Source: Mikania micrantha (lineage: Eukaryota > Streptophyta > Magnoliopsida > Asterales > Asteraceae). Taken from it: a DNA stretch of 64,000 nt. A program made the translations under genes and the position numbers. This document shows positions 23,381 through 34,199 of this stretch, in pieces (within the stretch, counting starts at the first letter, position 1; each line of letters begins with the position of its first letter). The notes beneath the pieces were generated by a model. The model worked only from the letters and a program-made list of their open reading frames with translations, made no database searches and was not told where the DNA came from. The stretch is from NCBI GenBank assembly GCA_009363875.1, contig CM018690.1, positions 5,258,788-5,322,787 of the forward strand, written 5' to 3'.

Positions 23381-26300
23381 CAAGGAGCAGGTATCACTTC
23401 GCTCTCACTGTCAAACCTGTGGTGTATGAGTCTAATCACCAATAGTTTTGGCATTCGTGCTCTGTTGCTTCATCTCCCAATGGTAGAACTCTAGTCGCTA
23501 CCATTGATGCTCATCCCATTTCCATTTCTGTGGAGACCATCTGTCGGGATCTTCATCTTAGTGATGTCGGGGGAAAGGTCTCATTCACAAGGGATGAGGT
23601 AGCGTCGACCTTCAGGTCCTCTCCCTACAACAACCTATTTGAAGGGTAGAGTGTCCTACAATTACAAGTACTTCATACATGTCTTTCTTCACTGTTTGTC
23701 CAATAAGACAGGTGGTTGGGATCCTGATTTAGCTTCGGCTATTCATGGCTTGATTTCAAATCAACTGTTTAACTTTTCTGCTTTCATTTTCAATAACTTG
23801 GCTGACAATCTTTTGTCATCCATGAAGTTCTGCATGTATCCAGGTTTTTCAGCATATTTTCTACAGGGAATTGGGCTCATCCCTTTCACTTACTGGGAAC
23901 ATATATAACATTCCCTTGGTTAATGCCAAGGTTTTTGTGTAGCTGAAGAAGACGAGTGTTCAGTTCTCTGGGACTTTCACTCCTCCTCTTCCTTCCATGG
24001 AGCCCTCTGCTCCTGAAGGTGACAAAACTGTAGAACCAACAGTTGCTGATCCCCCACCCTCCCCATCTGTTTCTCACCCCATAAAAATCACCTACAAACG
24101 CCGCCGAATCCCTGAACAGCTCTCTACAGTTGTTCAGGCCCCTTTTACTGAACCCGTTAAGAAAAAGGTAAATGGATCTGCAAGGGGCACAGTTCCACCT
24201 AAGGTGACAGCCACACCTGCTACTTCACCACTGATTCTCCCTCTGGAACCGGTGGCAGCCCCCAACCAACCTGAAAGCCCTCAGTGTGTGTCCCCATACA
24301 TACATGAGAATATCCAAAGGGATTCTTCCATTATTGAGTCTGCTTCTGATGAAGCAACTCCCTTAGATTAGGGACTGTCTCCCAGGTCCCCAGGAGTTTA
24401 TCACCCATCAATGCCCCCACCCATACTTTCACCCAGACTCAAGAACCCTCTGCTTTTGCTCTGGATGATCCACTCTCACCCACTACCCAAATCTTATTGA
24501 GAGTGGTGACACAGTTACAGGCAAGGTTTCCTGACCCAGAGTCTACAAACACAGAGGTTGACCTTAGGAGTGTTGAGCAGGTCAATACAAAGGAGGCTGC
24601 CACTACTGTTGAACCTTCTCAGGTTCTTCAGGACAGTGGTACAGGAACTAGCACCTCCCATGTGGCAACTCACATTGCTGATGACTTCTTTGAAGTGATC
24701 CTCAATGAGGGGAATCCAGGGTGCCAAGAAACCACATCTGGCGGTGGTGGTGCAGGAGCTAGGCTCAGGACTCCATCGCCCAGTGATTCCACTAAGGTGG
24801 ATGAGGGCACCAACATTAAGGAATTGACGGCCACTGTTTCCACCCTACATGTCAGGGTAGCTCAACTGGAAACTGAAGTTGCTACCCTGAGGCTGGAGGT
24901 TCAAACCAAGGATGCTACCATCCTGGACCTCCAACGCCGCCCCCCAATCATATGTGCACCATTCCAGCCTGATCCTACTAAGGTGACCTACCTCTCTTCT
25001 GATGCTTCCAAAAAGGGGGAGATGGGACAACGTATAGGGTCAGGCTCTTTAGCAGCAGGAGAGGAAGAAGTTGATCAAGAACCCACTCCATTCATAGTCA
25101 CTTTGGACAGTGAATGGAATGAGTTCTTGAGTACTTATATCCATTACTCAAGCTCTTCCTCTTCCTCTTCCTCTTTCGAAGATATATGGGCTACCATAGA
25201 GATAGAGAAGGAACTCACATCAAACATCTCTATGGAGCCCAGGTCCTCTGCTGTGATCCAACAGTCCCCTTCTGGGACTAAGTCTCCTTCTGAGACTACA
25301 GCCGCTGTTACCATGGAGTAACCTATTCAAGCAACCACATTAATCTCCATGGAACCTATGTCCCCTCTTGGGACAGTGGCTGGTGAAGACCTCTCCTCTC
25401 ATCCTAAGTTCTCTGTGGACTCTACTAAGGAATCTCCCAAGTTGGTTGGTCAACCGAAGGAGGTAGTGAAAGCTAAGGTTGATTCCGAAGCTGCAGCTGC
25501 TTCCGAAGGCCCAGTTATACTTGATGATTGCTCCACATAAGAACTATTGGCCGATGAACCAACTGGTGAGGCTACAGGATCTATCTCCTCTGGGGTAAAA
25601 ACAATGGACAAAGGAAAAAGAAAGCTAACCCCATAGGAGGAAGCTGAACAGGAGGAGAGGAGGCCGGTGAAGAAGAAGGGCCGACCAGACACTTCCCTGG
25701 ATGGAGAGATATCAAGACTCTCTGGTCTCCTCCAGGAGAAGGGCTATGATGTTGATGAGATCTTGCTCTGGTCGGTACCTCAGATGGTAGAAGAGCTGGA
25801 TCGGTTGCAGCAGCAGGAACAGGCTGCTGCTGCAGCCAAAGCCGCGGTAGTCCTCACCAAGAAGTAAAAGGAGGCTACCTACAGAGAAAGAATGAAGAAT
25901 ATCCTTTTACAATATGGATTTCATAAGCGGCAGCTCGGCCCAATGAAGAACTCCACAATGGACATGCACGTAAGAGAAATAAAAGCTAAGATTGACAGAG
26001 GTGAGTTACCTTCTATGGAGAAAATCCAGGCTCAAAGGGCAAGCCTGAACTTAGGCTTAGGGGGAGGAGTCACCATCGAAATACCTATCTCTGGTTCTGG
26101 GATCAGACAAGGTGAAGAGGTGATGTATGTTGCTTCGAAGGAAGCACTATTCCCTAAATAGGAACCAATCACTCCTCCATCCAGTCCCTCATATGACAAC
26201 AGTAACCTTAGTGATCAAGATCAACAGAGGTCACAAAGCTGCTGAGAAACAACAAACTACAACTCTTGATCCTGAGGAACAACCAAGGGTGGATGAGAGG

Positions 26301-26641
26301 AGAGAGGCTGAGCGCACTGGCTCTGAGGCTGCAGATCCAGAGCCCACTGCAGGAACAAATGCAACAGTGGGATCCAATGAGGAAGCAGAGGAAGCTCAAG
26401 AGGCCAGAGATCAGAGGGATCTAGCCATGATCACAGTCCAATCCAAGAAGAAATGTAACGACCTGTTTTTAATAATATGAATGCGTTTGAAGTAATCGTC
26501 AGTAGAATGATTTTGATTATTAAAAATTGAAAATATGTGAGAAATGATGAACGTGGGAGAAAACCTAGCGCGAAACGGAGTTCCGGATTGTCCGGAATCG
26601 CGAAACGAAGCTAAAATCGAAAAAATGGACGAAAATGGCCT

Positions 26642-26656
26642 GGGGCGGTACGCCCC
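26642..26656 (+). other. GTA hairpin in sLTR-B
   Basis: GGGGCG and CGCCCC form a perfect 6-bp stem around GTA. Imperfect relatives lie at ~26676-26690 and ~26722-26735. Confidence 0.75.
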
Positions 26657-27659
26657 AATTCACACGCCGACCCTAGGCGGTACACGCGGGGGAATAAAAA
26701 CGTCTGGGAATTTATCAACTCGCGCGCTACGCCCCGGGCCAAGCGGCCACGCGGGGCGATGCGCCTGGCGTCTGTGGCGGCGGCAGAAAGCTTATCTTCA
26801 ATGGATTTCACTCACAAACACATATCTATCTCTATTTCTCGATCCTTTTCACCATAAACACACACATATACGAATTTTAAGCTCCCAACATCAATTTTGA
26901 AGCTATCCAGACGTTCGGGTTGAGCCGTGGATCGTTTCTACTTGTCCAGATCGTTGTATTTCAATCAGAAATCCGTTTGAAGGGTAACGAGTCGTTTTAT
27001 CTCATTTATTTTGATAATATACGGATTAAATATAGTTTTGAGTATTATATAATTATCTGGGATGATTAGAAACGAAGGACTAGGTGTTTTAACGGTGAAA
27101 TCTTGATTTTGATCCGTTATAATGCCCGGTTGTCATGAAACTCATTGTATTGAGTAGAATAACTGGTGGCATGATTAAATCATGTTTATGGTGGTTTTAG
27201 ATCATCCTTTGGAATGGTAACCCCCAATTCCCAAGGTTGATTGAATGTTGAAATATGAGGCTGTGATAATTTAGATATGATTAAGAACATGTGTAGATTA
27301 ATTTCTAGACATGGGTTATTGATGAAAACCTCAACGAGGTTTTGACTGAAAATAAAGAATGGAACAGGTCAAATGAAGTAGGTTACATAAATAACACAAG
27401 TTGTGTGTTCACGTTGTTAAATCCTGCTATATGTGAATATATAATAGGAAGAGGATGTGAATCTAGTTCTAGAAGGCCTGGAAAAGAAGTGGAGATTATT
27501 GTTAACTCGTCGAATTAAGGTAAGTTACCTAATTGATTGAACTTGTAGTTAAAGGACCGGGTGAGTCCACACTACAAGTAATTGTGCTTTTAGCGTGTAT
27601 ACATGATTCGTTGAGTTAGTTGATATGAATATAAATGATTGTGGTTATTGTTGTTGCAT

Positions 27660-28226
27660 GATTCACAAGGTGTGTGAACATGTGGTGATCTACGAGTGTA
27701 TAGATGTTAAATTGGTAATGTGCATGTTTTGATTCACGAGGCGTGTGAACTTAAAAACTTGCAATTCCAATGTAATTGATCCACAAGGTGTGTGAAAAAA
27801 TGGTGGATTGGTAATATGCATGTTTTGATTCACAAGGTGTGTGAACATAAGACTTGCTATTCCGATGTAATTGATTCACAAGGTGTGTGAACAAACGGTG
27901 GATTGGTAATATGCATGTTTTGATTCACAAGGTGTGTGAATAAACGGTGGATTGGTAATGTGCATGTTTTGATTCACAAGGTGTGTGAACATAAGACTTG
28001 CAATTCCAATGTAATTGATTCACAAGGTGTGTGAATAAACGGTGGATTGGTAATGTGCATGTTTTGATTCACAAGGTGTGTGAACATAAGACTTTCAATT
28101 CCAATGTAATTGATTCACAAGGTGTGTGAATAAACGGTGGATTGGTAATGTGCATGTTTTGATTCAGAAGGTGTGTGAACATAAGATTTGCAATTCCAAT
28201 GTAATTGATTCACAAGGTGTGTGAAC
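27660..28226 (+). repeat. ~47-bp minisatellite built on TTCACA/TGTGAA
   Basis: About a dozen copies of GATTCACAAGGTGTGTGAA occur every 47-48 bases. Each contains the inverted pair TTCACA and TGTGAA around AGGTG. Between them alternate TAATGTGCATGTTTT and AAACGGTGGATTGG spacers. Confidence 0.9.
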
Positions 28227-28847
28227 AATAAATGACCTATAAGGGGGTAGACATTTGAAATTCAAGTGTCAAATTGTAAATTGTGATTTTTGTGAATTAT
28301 GATGCACAATTGGAGTTTTGTGTGTTTATATCTGTGTTATGTTAAATTATAATGATTGTGCATGAATGGGAGATATAATGAGGTTTTGGTTGAAAACGAA
28401 CCGTTAGTAAATCGTTTTGTACGTGGTTGACTATTGTTGTCAAATTTTATTTGGAACCTCATTAGTGTATCCATATGGTGTTATGGAATACACTGGGTGA
28501 ATTGGTGAGGTAATCTTACTTAGTTCTAACGAACTAATGGTGAATTTAAATGTGGTGTTTACAGGTACAAAGGAGTAGGGTGGGCAGTGATGGTGATCGG
28601 GAATCGAACATAGATGCTCATATGGTGGTTTAATCTTTAACTAATCGAACTTGTGTGAAGCTTTTGTGTAATAAATGTTTTGTGAAGTTTGTAAATATAC
28701 TTAAACTTGTTTTAACAGGTGTTGGTAAATAGTATGTTTAATGGTGTGTAAAGCACAAAAGTTTTTTCTGAGACCTAACGTAATTTATTAAATATTGGTG
28801 TAAAATGTCCGGAGGGGACATGAAAGTGACTGGGGTGTCACAAGAAA

Positions 28848-29196
28848 AGAATAAAGACTATGGCTAGAAGAAGAAAGAGGATTGCTAGCTCCTCTGACTC
28901 TGAGTCTGATTCAGAGCCCAGAAGAGATCCAGAGCCCATTCGAGCATATATTCCATTAGTAGGGTGGAGCTTCAACGCACAACAAAAATGTTCACCCTCA
29001 CTAAATCCAATGGAGGAATAATGGTGCTAGATCTTTTCCAGCTGATGACTATATCACAACCATTTGTGTATGATCTTGAGAGACTTCCTCTAAGTAATCC
29101 TGATAGTGGCACTGATGGAAGGATAGCCATTAAATGGGCTAAAGCTAGAGCACATGTTCTAAGAGGAGAAAGATAGGAAGTTTTGGAAGCATCAGC
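28848..29196 (+). other. SIRE-1 ORF3 tail and 3' non-coding region
   Basis: The sequence continues from the ORF3 frame cut at 26453. It contains an Arg-rich then Ser/Asp/Glu-rich stretch and the end of the last open frame at 29176. About 20 bases of spacer lead to the PPT. Confidence 0.6.
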
Positions 29197-29208
29197 CTAG
29201 GGGGAGAC
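29197..29208 (+). other. SIRE-1 polypurine tract
   Basis: CTAGGGGGAGAC lies immediately before the 3' LTR start TGCAAAACC. Confidence 0.85.
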
Positions 29209-30045
29209 TGCAAAACCATAAAGGCTGGTGCTCTCCAAAACTTTCTAAGTCAGTGTTTAAATTCCCATAAGTCTTGAACACTGTAAAGCCAAACAACCTT
29301 CAGAAGGAAGGAATTAACCTTCGGAAGAAACATTGTTTCCGAAGTTCCTATCGAAGGCTTACTCAAGAAGAGAAGCTTCCGATACCCTCCTCAGCACTTA
29401 GAAGAATTACAATGACAAAGATCATCCGAAGACAAAGGCTTATGAAGACAAAGGCTTCCGATAACATGCTTCAGCAGCTTCCTTGTACATAGACTTCCGA
29501 AGACTTTATTCTGACAAAGATTTTATACACTTGTAGAAATAATCAGAGCTACTTTCTCTTTTGAAGACCAACACAGAAGACATTCTCATGACAGTCAGTA
29601 GCTCAAAAGATTTGTCAGAACTACAGAGATACCTATACATTAATTCATTTTGTAGTCTAGGTATTTATTGTAAAAGTCAATGGAGTCTATTGTATTAATT
29701 GTAATTAATATGGCTTGGCTTGTCAAGTCCATAACAGATACTAGTTTTAGCATTAGTTTGTTTCTAGTATTTTGTCTAGCTTTGTATCCCTACGAGGATA
29801 CAGCTGTAGGTCTTAGTATAAATACGTTCACTTGTTAGATAGCAATGTACGAGTGCATGCTTGAGCTAAGTGTTGTAAAGCTTGACAATTGAATGCAATA
29901 TACTTTGACCATGAACTTATAATTGTTTTCTGTATTGTGTTTCAATCTATTTTACAAACTAAGTTGATAGAGTTTCCGCAACTATCAACTTTGTAGAAGA
30001 TCACTTGTGATAAGTGTTGTGTAGATTACATAACCCGATCCAACA
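29209..30045 (+). repeat. SIRE-1 3' LTR (837 bp)
   Basis: It starts TGCAAAACC and ends CCGATCCAACA. It aligns to the 5' LTR throughout; by hand I count 34 substitutions and one 9-bp deletion in this copy. The TATA box is at 29817-29824. Confidence 0.93.
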
Positions 30046-30051
30046 GAGGTT

Positions 30052-30190
30052 TTTTTTGTTTGAAAGCCTTTTAAAAAACAAATTGTCATCTTGTAGAGGT
30101 TTGGTCCACCTCTTCTTCTACAGATGTCTGCAGATGTGGTCCACAAACTGCAGGCATTTTACCTCTTAAAAAACTAACACCACCTTAGTC
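30052..30190 (-). repeat. DNA-transposon-like terminal repeat, right copy
   Basis: The complement of this stretch matches 9991-10110 (AGGTAAAATGCCTGCAGTTT, CATCTGCAGACATCTG). It begins directly right of the SIRE-1 duplication, so SIRE-1 landed inside or beside it. Confidence 0.5.
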
Positions 30191-30675
30191 TTATGTTATA
30201 GAGACTACTCTTATTAAGTGTGTATATAAATCATGAATCCTGGGTTTGAAGTTTTTGTTCTTACAATTTGGAACGTAGTTGGACAAATGAAGATAATGTT
30301 GACTTTCTTCAAATGTAAGATATAAAGATGATATATTATTAAATATTAAAGATGGAGGAGGTAAATATAAGATATAAGACATCATATATAAACTATATAT
30401 TAAAGATTAAGAAAGGAACAGTAAGATGTCATTTTGTGATTTTTTTTTGTTTTTTTAGGGTTTCTTAATGCTTGCTTTAATGACTGGGTATGTTTTCAGT
30501 TTTGTGGTGAAATGATGCTAGGTTATGATGGAGTATGCTTTGAGGTTTTGCAACACAGTAATAGTTGTTGCGGTGACATTTTTATCTGTGATTATGTATT
30601 TAAGATCATGTTGGTTGAATATATGCATCTAGTAAACCACTACTTTTATTAAAATAAAACACTCGTCTGAGCTTC

Positions 30676-30707
30676 TCGCTGCAACACACGCAGCGAAAAA
30701 CACCTAG
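30676..30707 (+). other. Helitron 3' terminus
   Basis: A perfect 7-bp stem TCGCTGC/GCAGCGA with loop AACACAC is followed by AAAACAC and CTAG, then T. This is the Helitron 3' signature. The body would lie to the left; a possible 5' end is at 11806. Confidence 0.55.
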
Positions 30708-30917
30708 TTTGACATGAAATTTTAATACTCAACTATATATATAAGAATCATTTTATATTATACACCTAACTTTTACTTTTTTATACGAAAAGGTTCGTTT
30801 TAGTTAATGCCAAAGAAAATTTAACCGACATGTACTGCTCTTGAGAGAAAATGTTTTGCAAGAACACGAACTTGATTTGATTGTTGCTAATGTTATTGCA
30901 TCAACACTTATTATAAA

Positions 30918-31684
30918 CCAGATTATTACCCCGTGTATTACACGGATTGAATATAAAATATTAAAAAATTAGCTATAAAAATTTTAAAATTATACAATAT
31001 TTTGTTTTAAATTTATTAAATTACATATTAATGAGTATTTTAAATAACAAAATAATAATTAAAATTTTCAACAACTAAAGAAATAATACGTGACTTATTT
31101 GTTTTGTAAGAATAGAGATTCTTAAACTAATTGATTTTAAAAATTCATATACTTTTCTATCAAAAACTAATTGTTACAAAGCAAGAAGATAATGTACAAT
31201 TTATATAATTATTAAAGTTAAATGACTTAATTTGAAAATATCATTGAACATAAATAACTAAAGTTCAATTTTTCCTAACATTTGTATAACTTTAGGTTTA
31301 AAATAATTACTTTTTAAGCATTTCGTTTTAAGAAACAACATTTGTTTAAAAATTGTTTTTATTAAACTTTATTTTCTAAAAATACTAACTTAAAATATTT
31401 TTCTTACTTTTTAAAAAATAATTTTTAGAAAATTTCATATTTTATAAGCTATTTTTAAGTGTTCTTTTAAAAAAAAATATTTGATTTTTAATTTATTCAA
31501 AATTATTTTCTTGCATGAAAAAAGACAAATAGTATTATTACTCATTAACATTATAAGTATTAAATAGAAGAATGTAATTAATTAATATGATAGAGAATTG
31601 AATAAGTTGGTAGAAAATGACAAGTGACAATAAAACATAAGAATTTGACAAGTGTCAGAAATTATTTTTGTTTTTTAGAACAGA
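30918..31684 (-). mobile_element. Non-autonomous Helitron, left copy
   Basis: On the minus strand it ends with the palindrome CCGTGTAATACACGG, GGTAATAAT and CTGG before T. Its 5' side starts near 31684 with TCTGTTCTAAAAAAC. It aligns, inverted, to 34844-35657 over ~770 bases with scattered indels. It is AT-rich with no coding capacity, so it would depend on a Rep/helicase from elsewhere. The 5' edge is approximate. Confidence 0.7.
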
Positions 31685-31769
31685 AAAATACTAAGAATTT
31701 TCAGTTTTTTACACACCTCTTGTTTCATTTGTTCACATTAGTTTACATCTTATCTTGCTATAGTAATAA

Positions 31770-32360
31770 AGGAAGTACGTGTCATCTTCTAATGAGGTTT
31801 AGAAAGTTTCGTTTTTTTTGCCTCTCTTCTATTATGTACGAATCTTCTTTCTCATTAAATAATAAATATTTTATATAATTAAATTATATAATTATACATC
31901 AACATAGATATTCTTATTTTAATAATTTTTAAAACTTAATAAATCAAAAGAAAATATAGGTATTCTAATAAAATAGTACCTATAAGAGACACGTGTCATC
32001 TTTTGGTGCAGTTTAGAAAGTTTTTTTTTCTTTCCGTCTTCTATTAAATACTAATCTTCTTTCTCGTTAAATAATAAAGATATTAAATAATTAAATTATG
32101 TAATTAAATATCAAGATCTTCTTATTTTAATAATTTTTAAAACTTAATAAATCATACAAAAATATTACTATTTTAATAAAATAGTACATATAAGAGACAC
32201 GTGTCATCTTATGATGAAGTTGAAAAAAAATCATCTGCCTTCTGTAAAATAGTTATCTTCTTTTTCGTTAAATAATAAAGATTTTTAATAATTAAATTTC
32301 AGGATCTTCTTATTTTAAGAACATTAAAACTTAATAAATCATAAGAAAATTTAATATATA
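31770..32360 (+). repeat. ~210-bp tandem repeat, three copies
   Basis: Copies start near 31779, 31993 and 32201, each with ACGTGTCATCTT, a T-rich stretch, TCTTCTTTCTCGTTAAATAATAA and a later AACTTAATAAATCA. The second and third starts carry GACACGTGTC, which includes a CACGTG G-box. Confidence 0.85.
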
Positions 32361-32685
32361 ACTTATCTTAAAATATATATTTATAATTGTTAAATATTCA
32401 TTATTAGACATTTATAAATTTTATATATTTGATATTTATTATTTCATCAATAGTTGATTATATTTAATATACAAATCTGCATACAAATTGTCATTTACAA
32501 TATGTATGCTAGATTTATATAACTCATATAATACATGAGTTTCTAAACTATTAAATTTATAAGATTCTTATGTGTGAATAGAAAAGAAACAACTTGTAAC
32601 TTACACTTCAAGTTAACAAAAACTCAAAGCTATCCCAAATGTGTAAAAGCACATTTTTTATTCATAATAAGTTTTTTTTAAACTT

Positions 32686-33052
32686 AAGTTACACTTTTTT
32701 TTTAACAGCAACAACCGAGCGTAACGTCGTGGCATATGCACCATGCCAGCAGGCCTCGGAAGACCCCTTCCTCAAGGGAGCGATATCCCGTTTTACCGGA
32801 CGCTACCCTCGGAAGAGTTGCACCTGATGCGCAGAAACCAGCTTATTTTTGTTGTAAAAACTGCGCCCTCCATCGGTTTAGAACCCGAGATTAAGCTCAA
32901 GATTCCCCCCTCACCTGCTATCCATCAAAGTGCCTCAAATAGGAGTAGAACCTTTGACCTCTACATTGGAAGGTGAGTCTTCTACTATTAGGACAACTTA
33001 TCTGGATACTTTTTTTTTTTGAACGGGCTTATCTAGATACTCAAGTTACACT
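32686..33052 (-). mobile_element. SINE-like element with 10-bp target duplication
   Basis: AAGTTACACT occurs at 32686-32695 and 33043-33052 and flanks a 347-bp element (32696-33042). On the minus strand a B-box-like GGTTCTACTCC and an A-rich tail after TGCTGTTAAA are visible. The TGCTGTTAAA tail is shared with the SINE at 9168-9390. Its head contains a second, tiny insertion (33010-33027). Confidence 0.7.
32997..33040 (-). mobile_element. 18-bp SINE-tail insertion with 13-bp duplication
   Basis: CTTATCTGGATAC (32997-33009) and CTTATCTAGATAC (33028-33040) flank just TTTTTTTTTTTGAACGGG. On the minus strand that reads as a SINE 3' end, CCCGTTC plus poly-A. It looks like an extremely 5'-truncated retroposition. 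Confidence 0.6.
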
Positions 33053-33469
33053 AATTAGGACATTGCTAGCACCAGTACTTTATATATGTCAGAACTCATG
33101 TTAGAAATTACTTGGGGACACACATCATTTACAGCCTTTAAATTGTTAATGCATCCAAATGATATCTAACTATTAGGCCACACGGAGTGGCAAGTGGGGA
33201 AAGCCGGGGAACGGCTTTTGCCGGCCGGGAAAAAACGGGAACACCACCCCCCCGGATTCGGGGTGGGGTGTTTCGGTGGGGACTGCCCGATTCAAGCCGA
33301 AGAGGGGAAAGGAGAAATATAGCCGTTGTACAACGGCAATTTAAAAAAAAAAAAAAAAAAACAATTTTTTTTTTCTATTTAAACAACTCAAAAACCAACC
33401 AAAATATCACACTTTTTTCTCTCATCTTCTATAAATTATACACCAAAATTTATAAAATTTTCAACTAAA

Positions 33470-33954
33470 ATGGAAGGAGGATCATCACGTGGTGGGTCAT
33501 CAACCAAAAAATTTAGAAAACCACGACAAAAAATGTTCAAACGCCTCAAATGAACCCGTTCAACACACCCGGGTATCATCCACAAATGCCATCTCCGAAT
33601 CAACCATCATTTTTCTACGATCCAATGAACCCGCCTCCATATTTGCAATATTCACCGGGAACTCAACAACAATTCAACCGGTGGGAGCAATCGATTCAAC
33701 AAGAGCAACAAAATTTTCAACAACAATCTCCATTTCAACAACAATCTCCATTTCAACAACAATCTCCATTTCAACAACAATCTCCATTTCAAGGTATTTT
33801 TTATACGTTTATTTTTATATTTTATTTTATTTTGTTTATTTTTATAAGTTTATTTTTTAAGTCTACTTTATTTTGTATGTTTAGACAATCTCCATTTCAA
33901 CAACAATCTACTTTTTTTTTTGTTGTATTTTTTTTTTGTTGTATTTTTTTTTAG
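33470..33954 (+). pseudogene. N-terminal ORF1 (Myb-like protein) fragment of the Harbinger element
   Basis: From ATG 33470 the frame reads MEGGSSRGG and stops at 33551-33553. A one-base shift in the A-run near 33530 puts the continuation in the next frame: MNPFNTPGYHPQMPS, then FYDPMNPPPYLQYSPGTQQQFNRWE. This Pro/Gln/Asn-rich N-terminus is like the ORF1 proteins that accompany PIF/Harbinger transposases in many dicots. Four tandem QQSPFQ hexapeptide repeats follow (33719-33793). The repeat is then interrupted by a T-rich GT..AG stretch (33795-33885) and resumes. The Myb/SANT DNA-binding part is missing. Family assignment is from general recognition. Confidence 0.55.
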
Positions 33955-33980
33955 TTGTATTTTTTTTTTGAATTCTTTTT
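33719..33980 (+). repeat. 18-bp coding repeat and T-rich tract
   Basis: Four units of CAACAATCTCCATTTCAA are followed by a T-rich insert, one more unit, and a tract of T(8-10)GTTGTA repeats. Confidence 0.8.
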
Positions 33981-34199
33981 TTTTTTATTTTAAATTTAAT
34001 GAATCTTTTTTTAATTTTATTATATTTATTGTTAAAATAATTAATTAAAAATAAGATTTGAAAATGGGGAAAAGTGGGGAAAAGTGGGACGACACCGTGT
34101 AAAATGGGGAAAAGTGGGGAAAAGTGGGGAAAGCTGATGTGGCGCTGATGTGGCAACGGGGAAAAGTGGGGAAAAGTGGTACCACTCCTTGTGGCCTTA

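Larger units (their letters stand above)
26449..28847 (+). mobile_element. sLTR-B: solo LTR, 2389 bp
   Basis: It starts TGTAACGACC at 26454, ends GGGGTGTCACA at 28842, and is flanked by TSD AGAAA (26449-26453, 28843-28847). It is clearly homologous to sLTR-C over its length, including the GTGATTCACAAGGTG repeats. It splits the C-terminal part of SIRE-1 ORF3. No internal region or coding sequence is present, so it arose by LTR-LTR recombination or is a solo copy. Confidence 0.92.
20445..29176 (+). pseudogene. ORF3 (env-like) of SIRE-1, disrupted and split by two solo LTRs
   Basis: This is an extra ORF after pol, as in Sireviruses where it has been called envelope-like; its role is not established. 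Start: ATG 20445 in CACCATGG context, with a TAA fifteen codons in. sLTR-A sits between codons 33 and 34 (20544-23380 plus duplication). The conserved block follows: ETICRDLHLSD, FIHVFLHCLSNKTGGWD, SSMKFCMYPGF (23540-23860). A Pro/Ser-rich stretch comes next, then a heptad-like coiled coil near 24820-24930 (LHVRVAQLETEVATLRLEV), then Ser/Glu-rich regions. From 24497 one frame runs to ~26161 with nonsense codons at 25319, 25538, 25634, 25865 and 26159. sLTR-B splits it again at 26454; an Arg/Ser tail (28860-28960) and MELQRTTKMF follow. I see no signal peptide or convincing membrane segment. Confidence 0.75.
12503..30050 (+). mobile_element. SIRE-1: Sirevirus-type copia element, 17.5 kb with nested insertions
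   Basis: The element runs 12508-30045 and is flanked by the perfect 5-bp duplication GAGGT (12503-12507 and 30046-30050). The order is 5' LTR, tRNA-Met PBS, gag with two zinc knuckles, protease, integrase, RT/RNase H, a palindrome-rich spacer, an ORF3 (env-like) frame, PPT and 3' LTR. This order (integrase before RT, extra ORF after pol, long gag) fits the Sirevirus/Maximus lineage of Ty1/copia. Removing sLTR-A and sLTR-B with their duplications leaves about 12.3 kb. Every coding frame has stops or shifts, so it is dead. By hand count the LTRs differ at 34 substitutions plus one 9-bp indel. Confidence 0.92.
33173..34199 (+). mobile_element. PIF/Harbinger (Tourist-like) element, 1021 bp
   Basis: Terminal inverted repeats GGCCACACGGAGTGG and CCACTCCTTGTGGCC (15 bp, one mismatch) bound 33176-34196. 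The flanking duplication is TTA, the 3-bp signature of PIF/Harbinger insertions. It keeps a fragment of the element's first ORF but no DDE transposase, so it is a deletion derivative. Confidence 0.9.

Noticed and set aside
27660..28226. CRISPR-like regular repeats
   Set aside because: Spacers are themselves repeated and similar, it lies inside an LTR in a plant genome, and no cas genes exist here.
20445..29176. Retroviral-type envelope with signal peptide and transmembrane segment
   Set aside because: I see coiled-coil and Ser/Pro-rich regions but no convincing signal peptide, cleavage site or membrane anchor, so 'env-like' is kept only as the lineage's customary name.
31624..31878. Phe-rich small frame
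   Set aside because: AT-rich Helitron edge and tandem repeat; no start context or homology visible.
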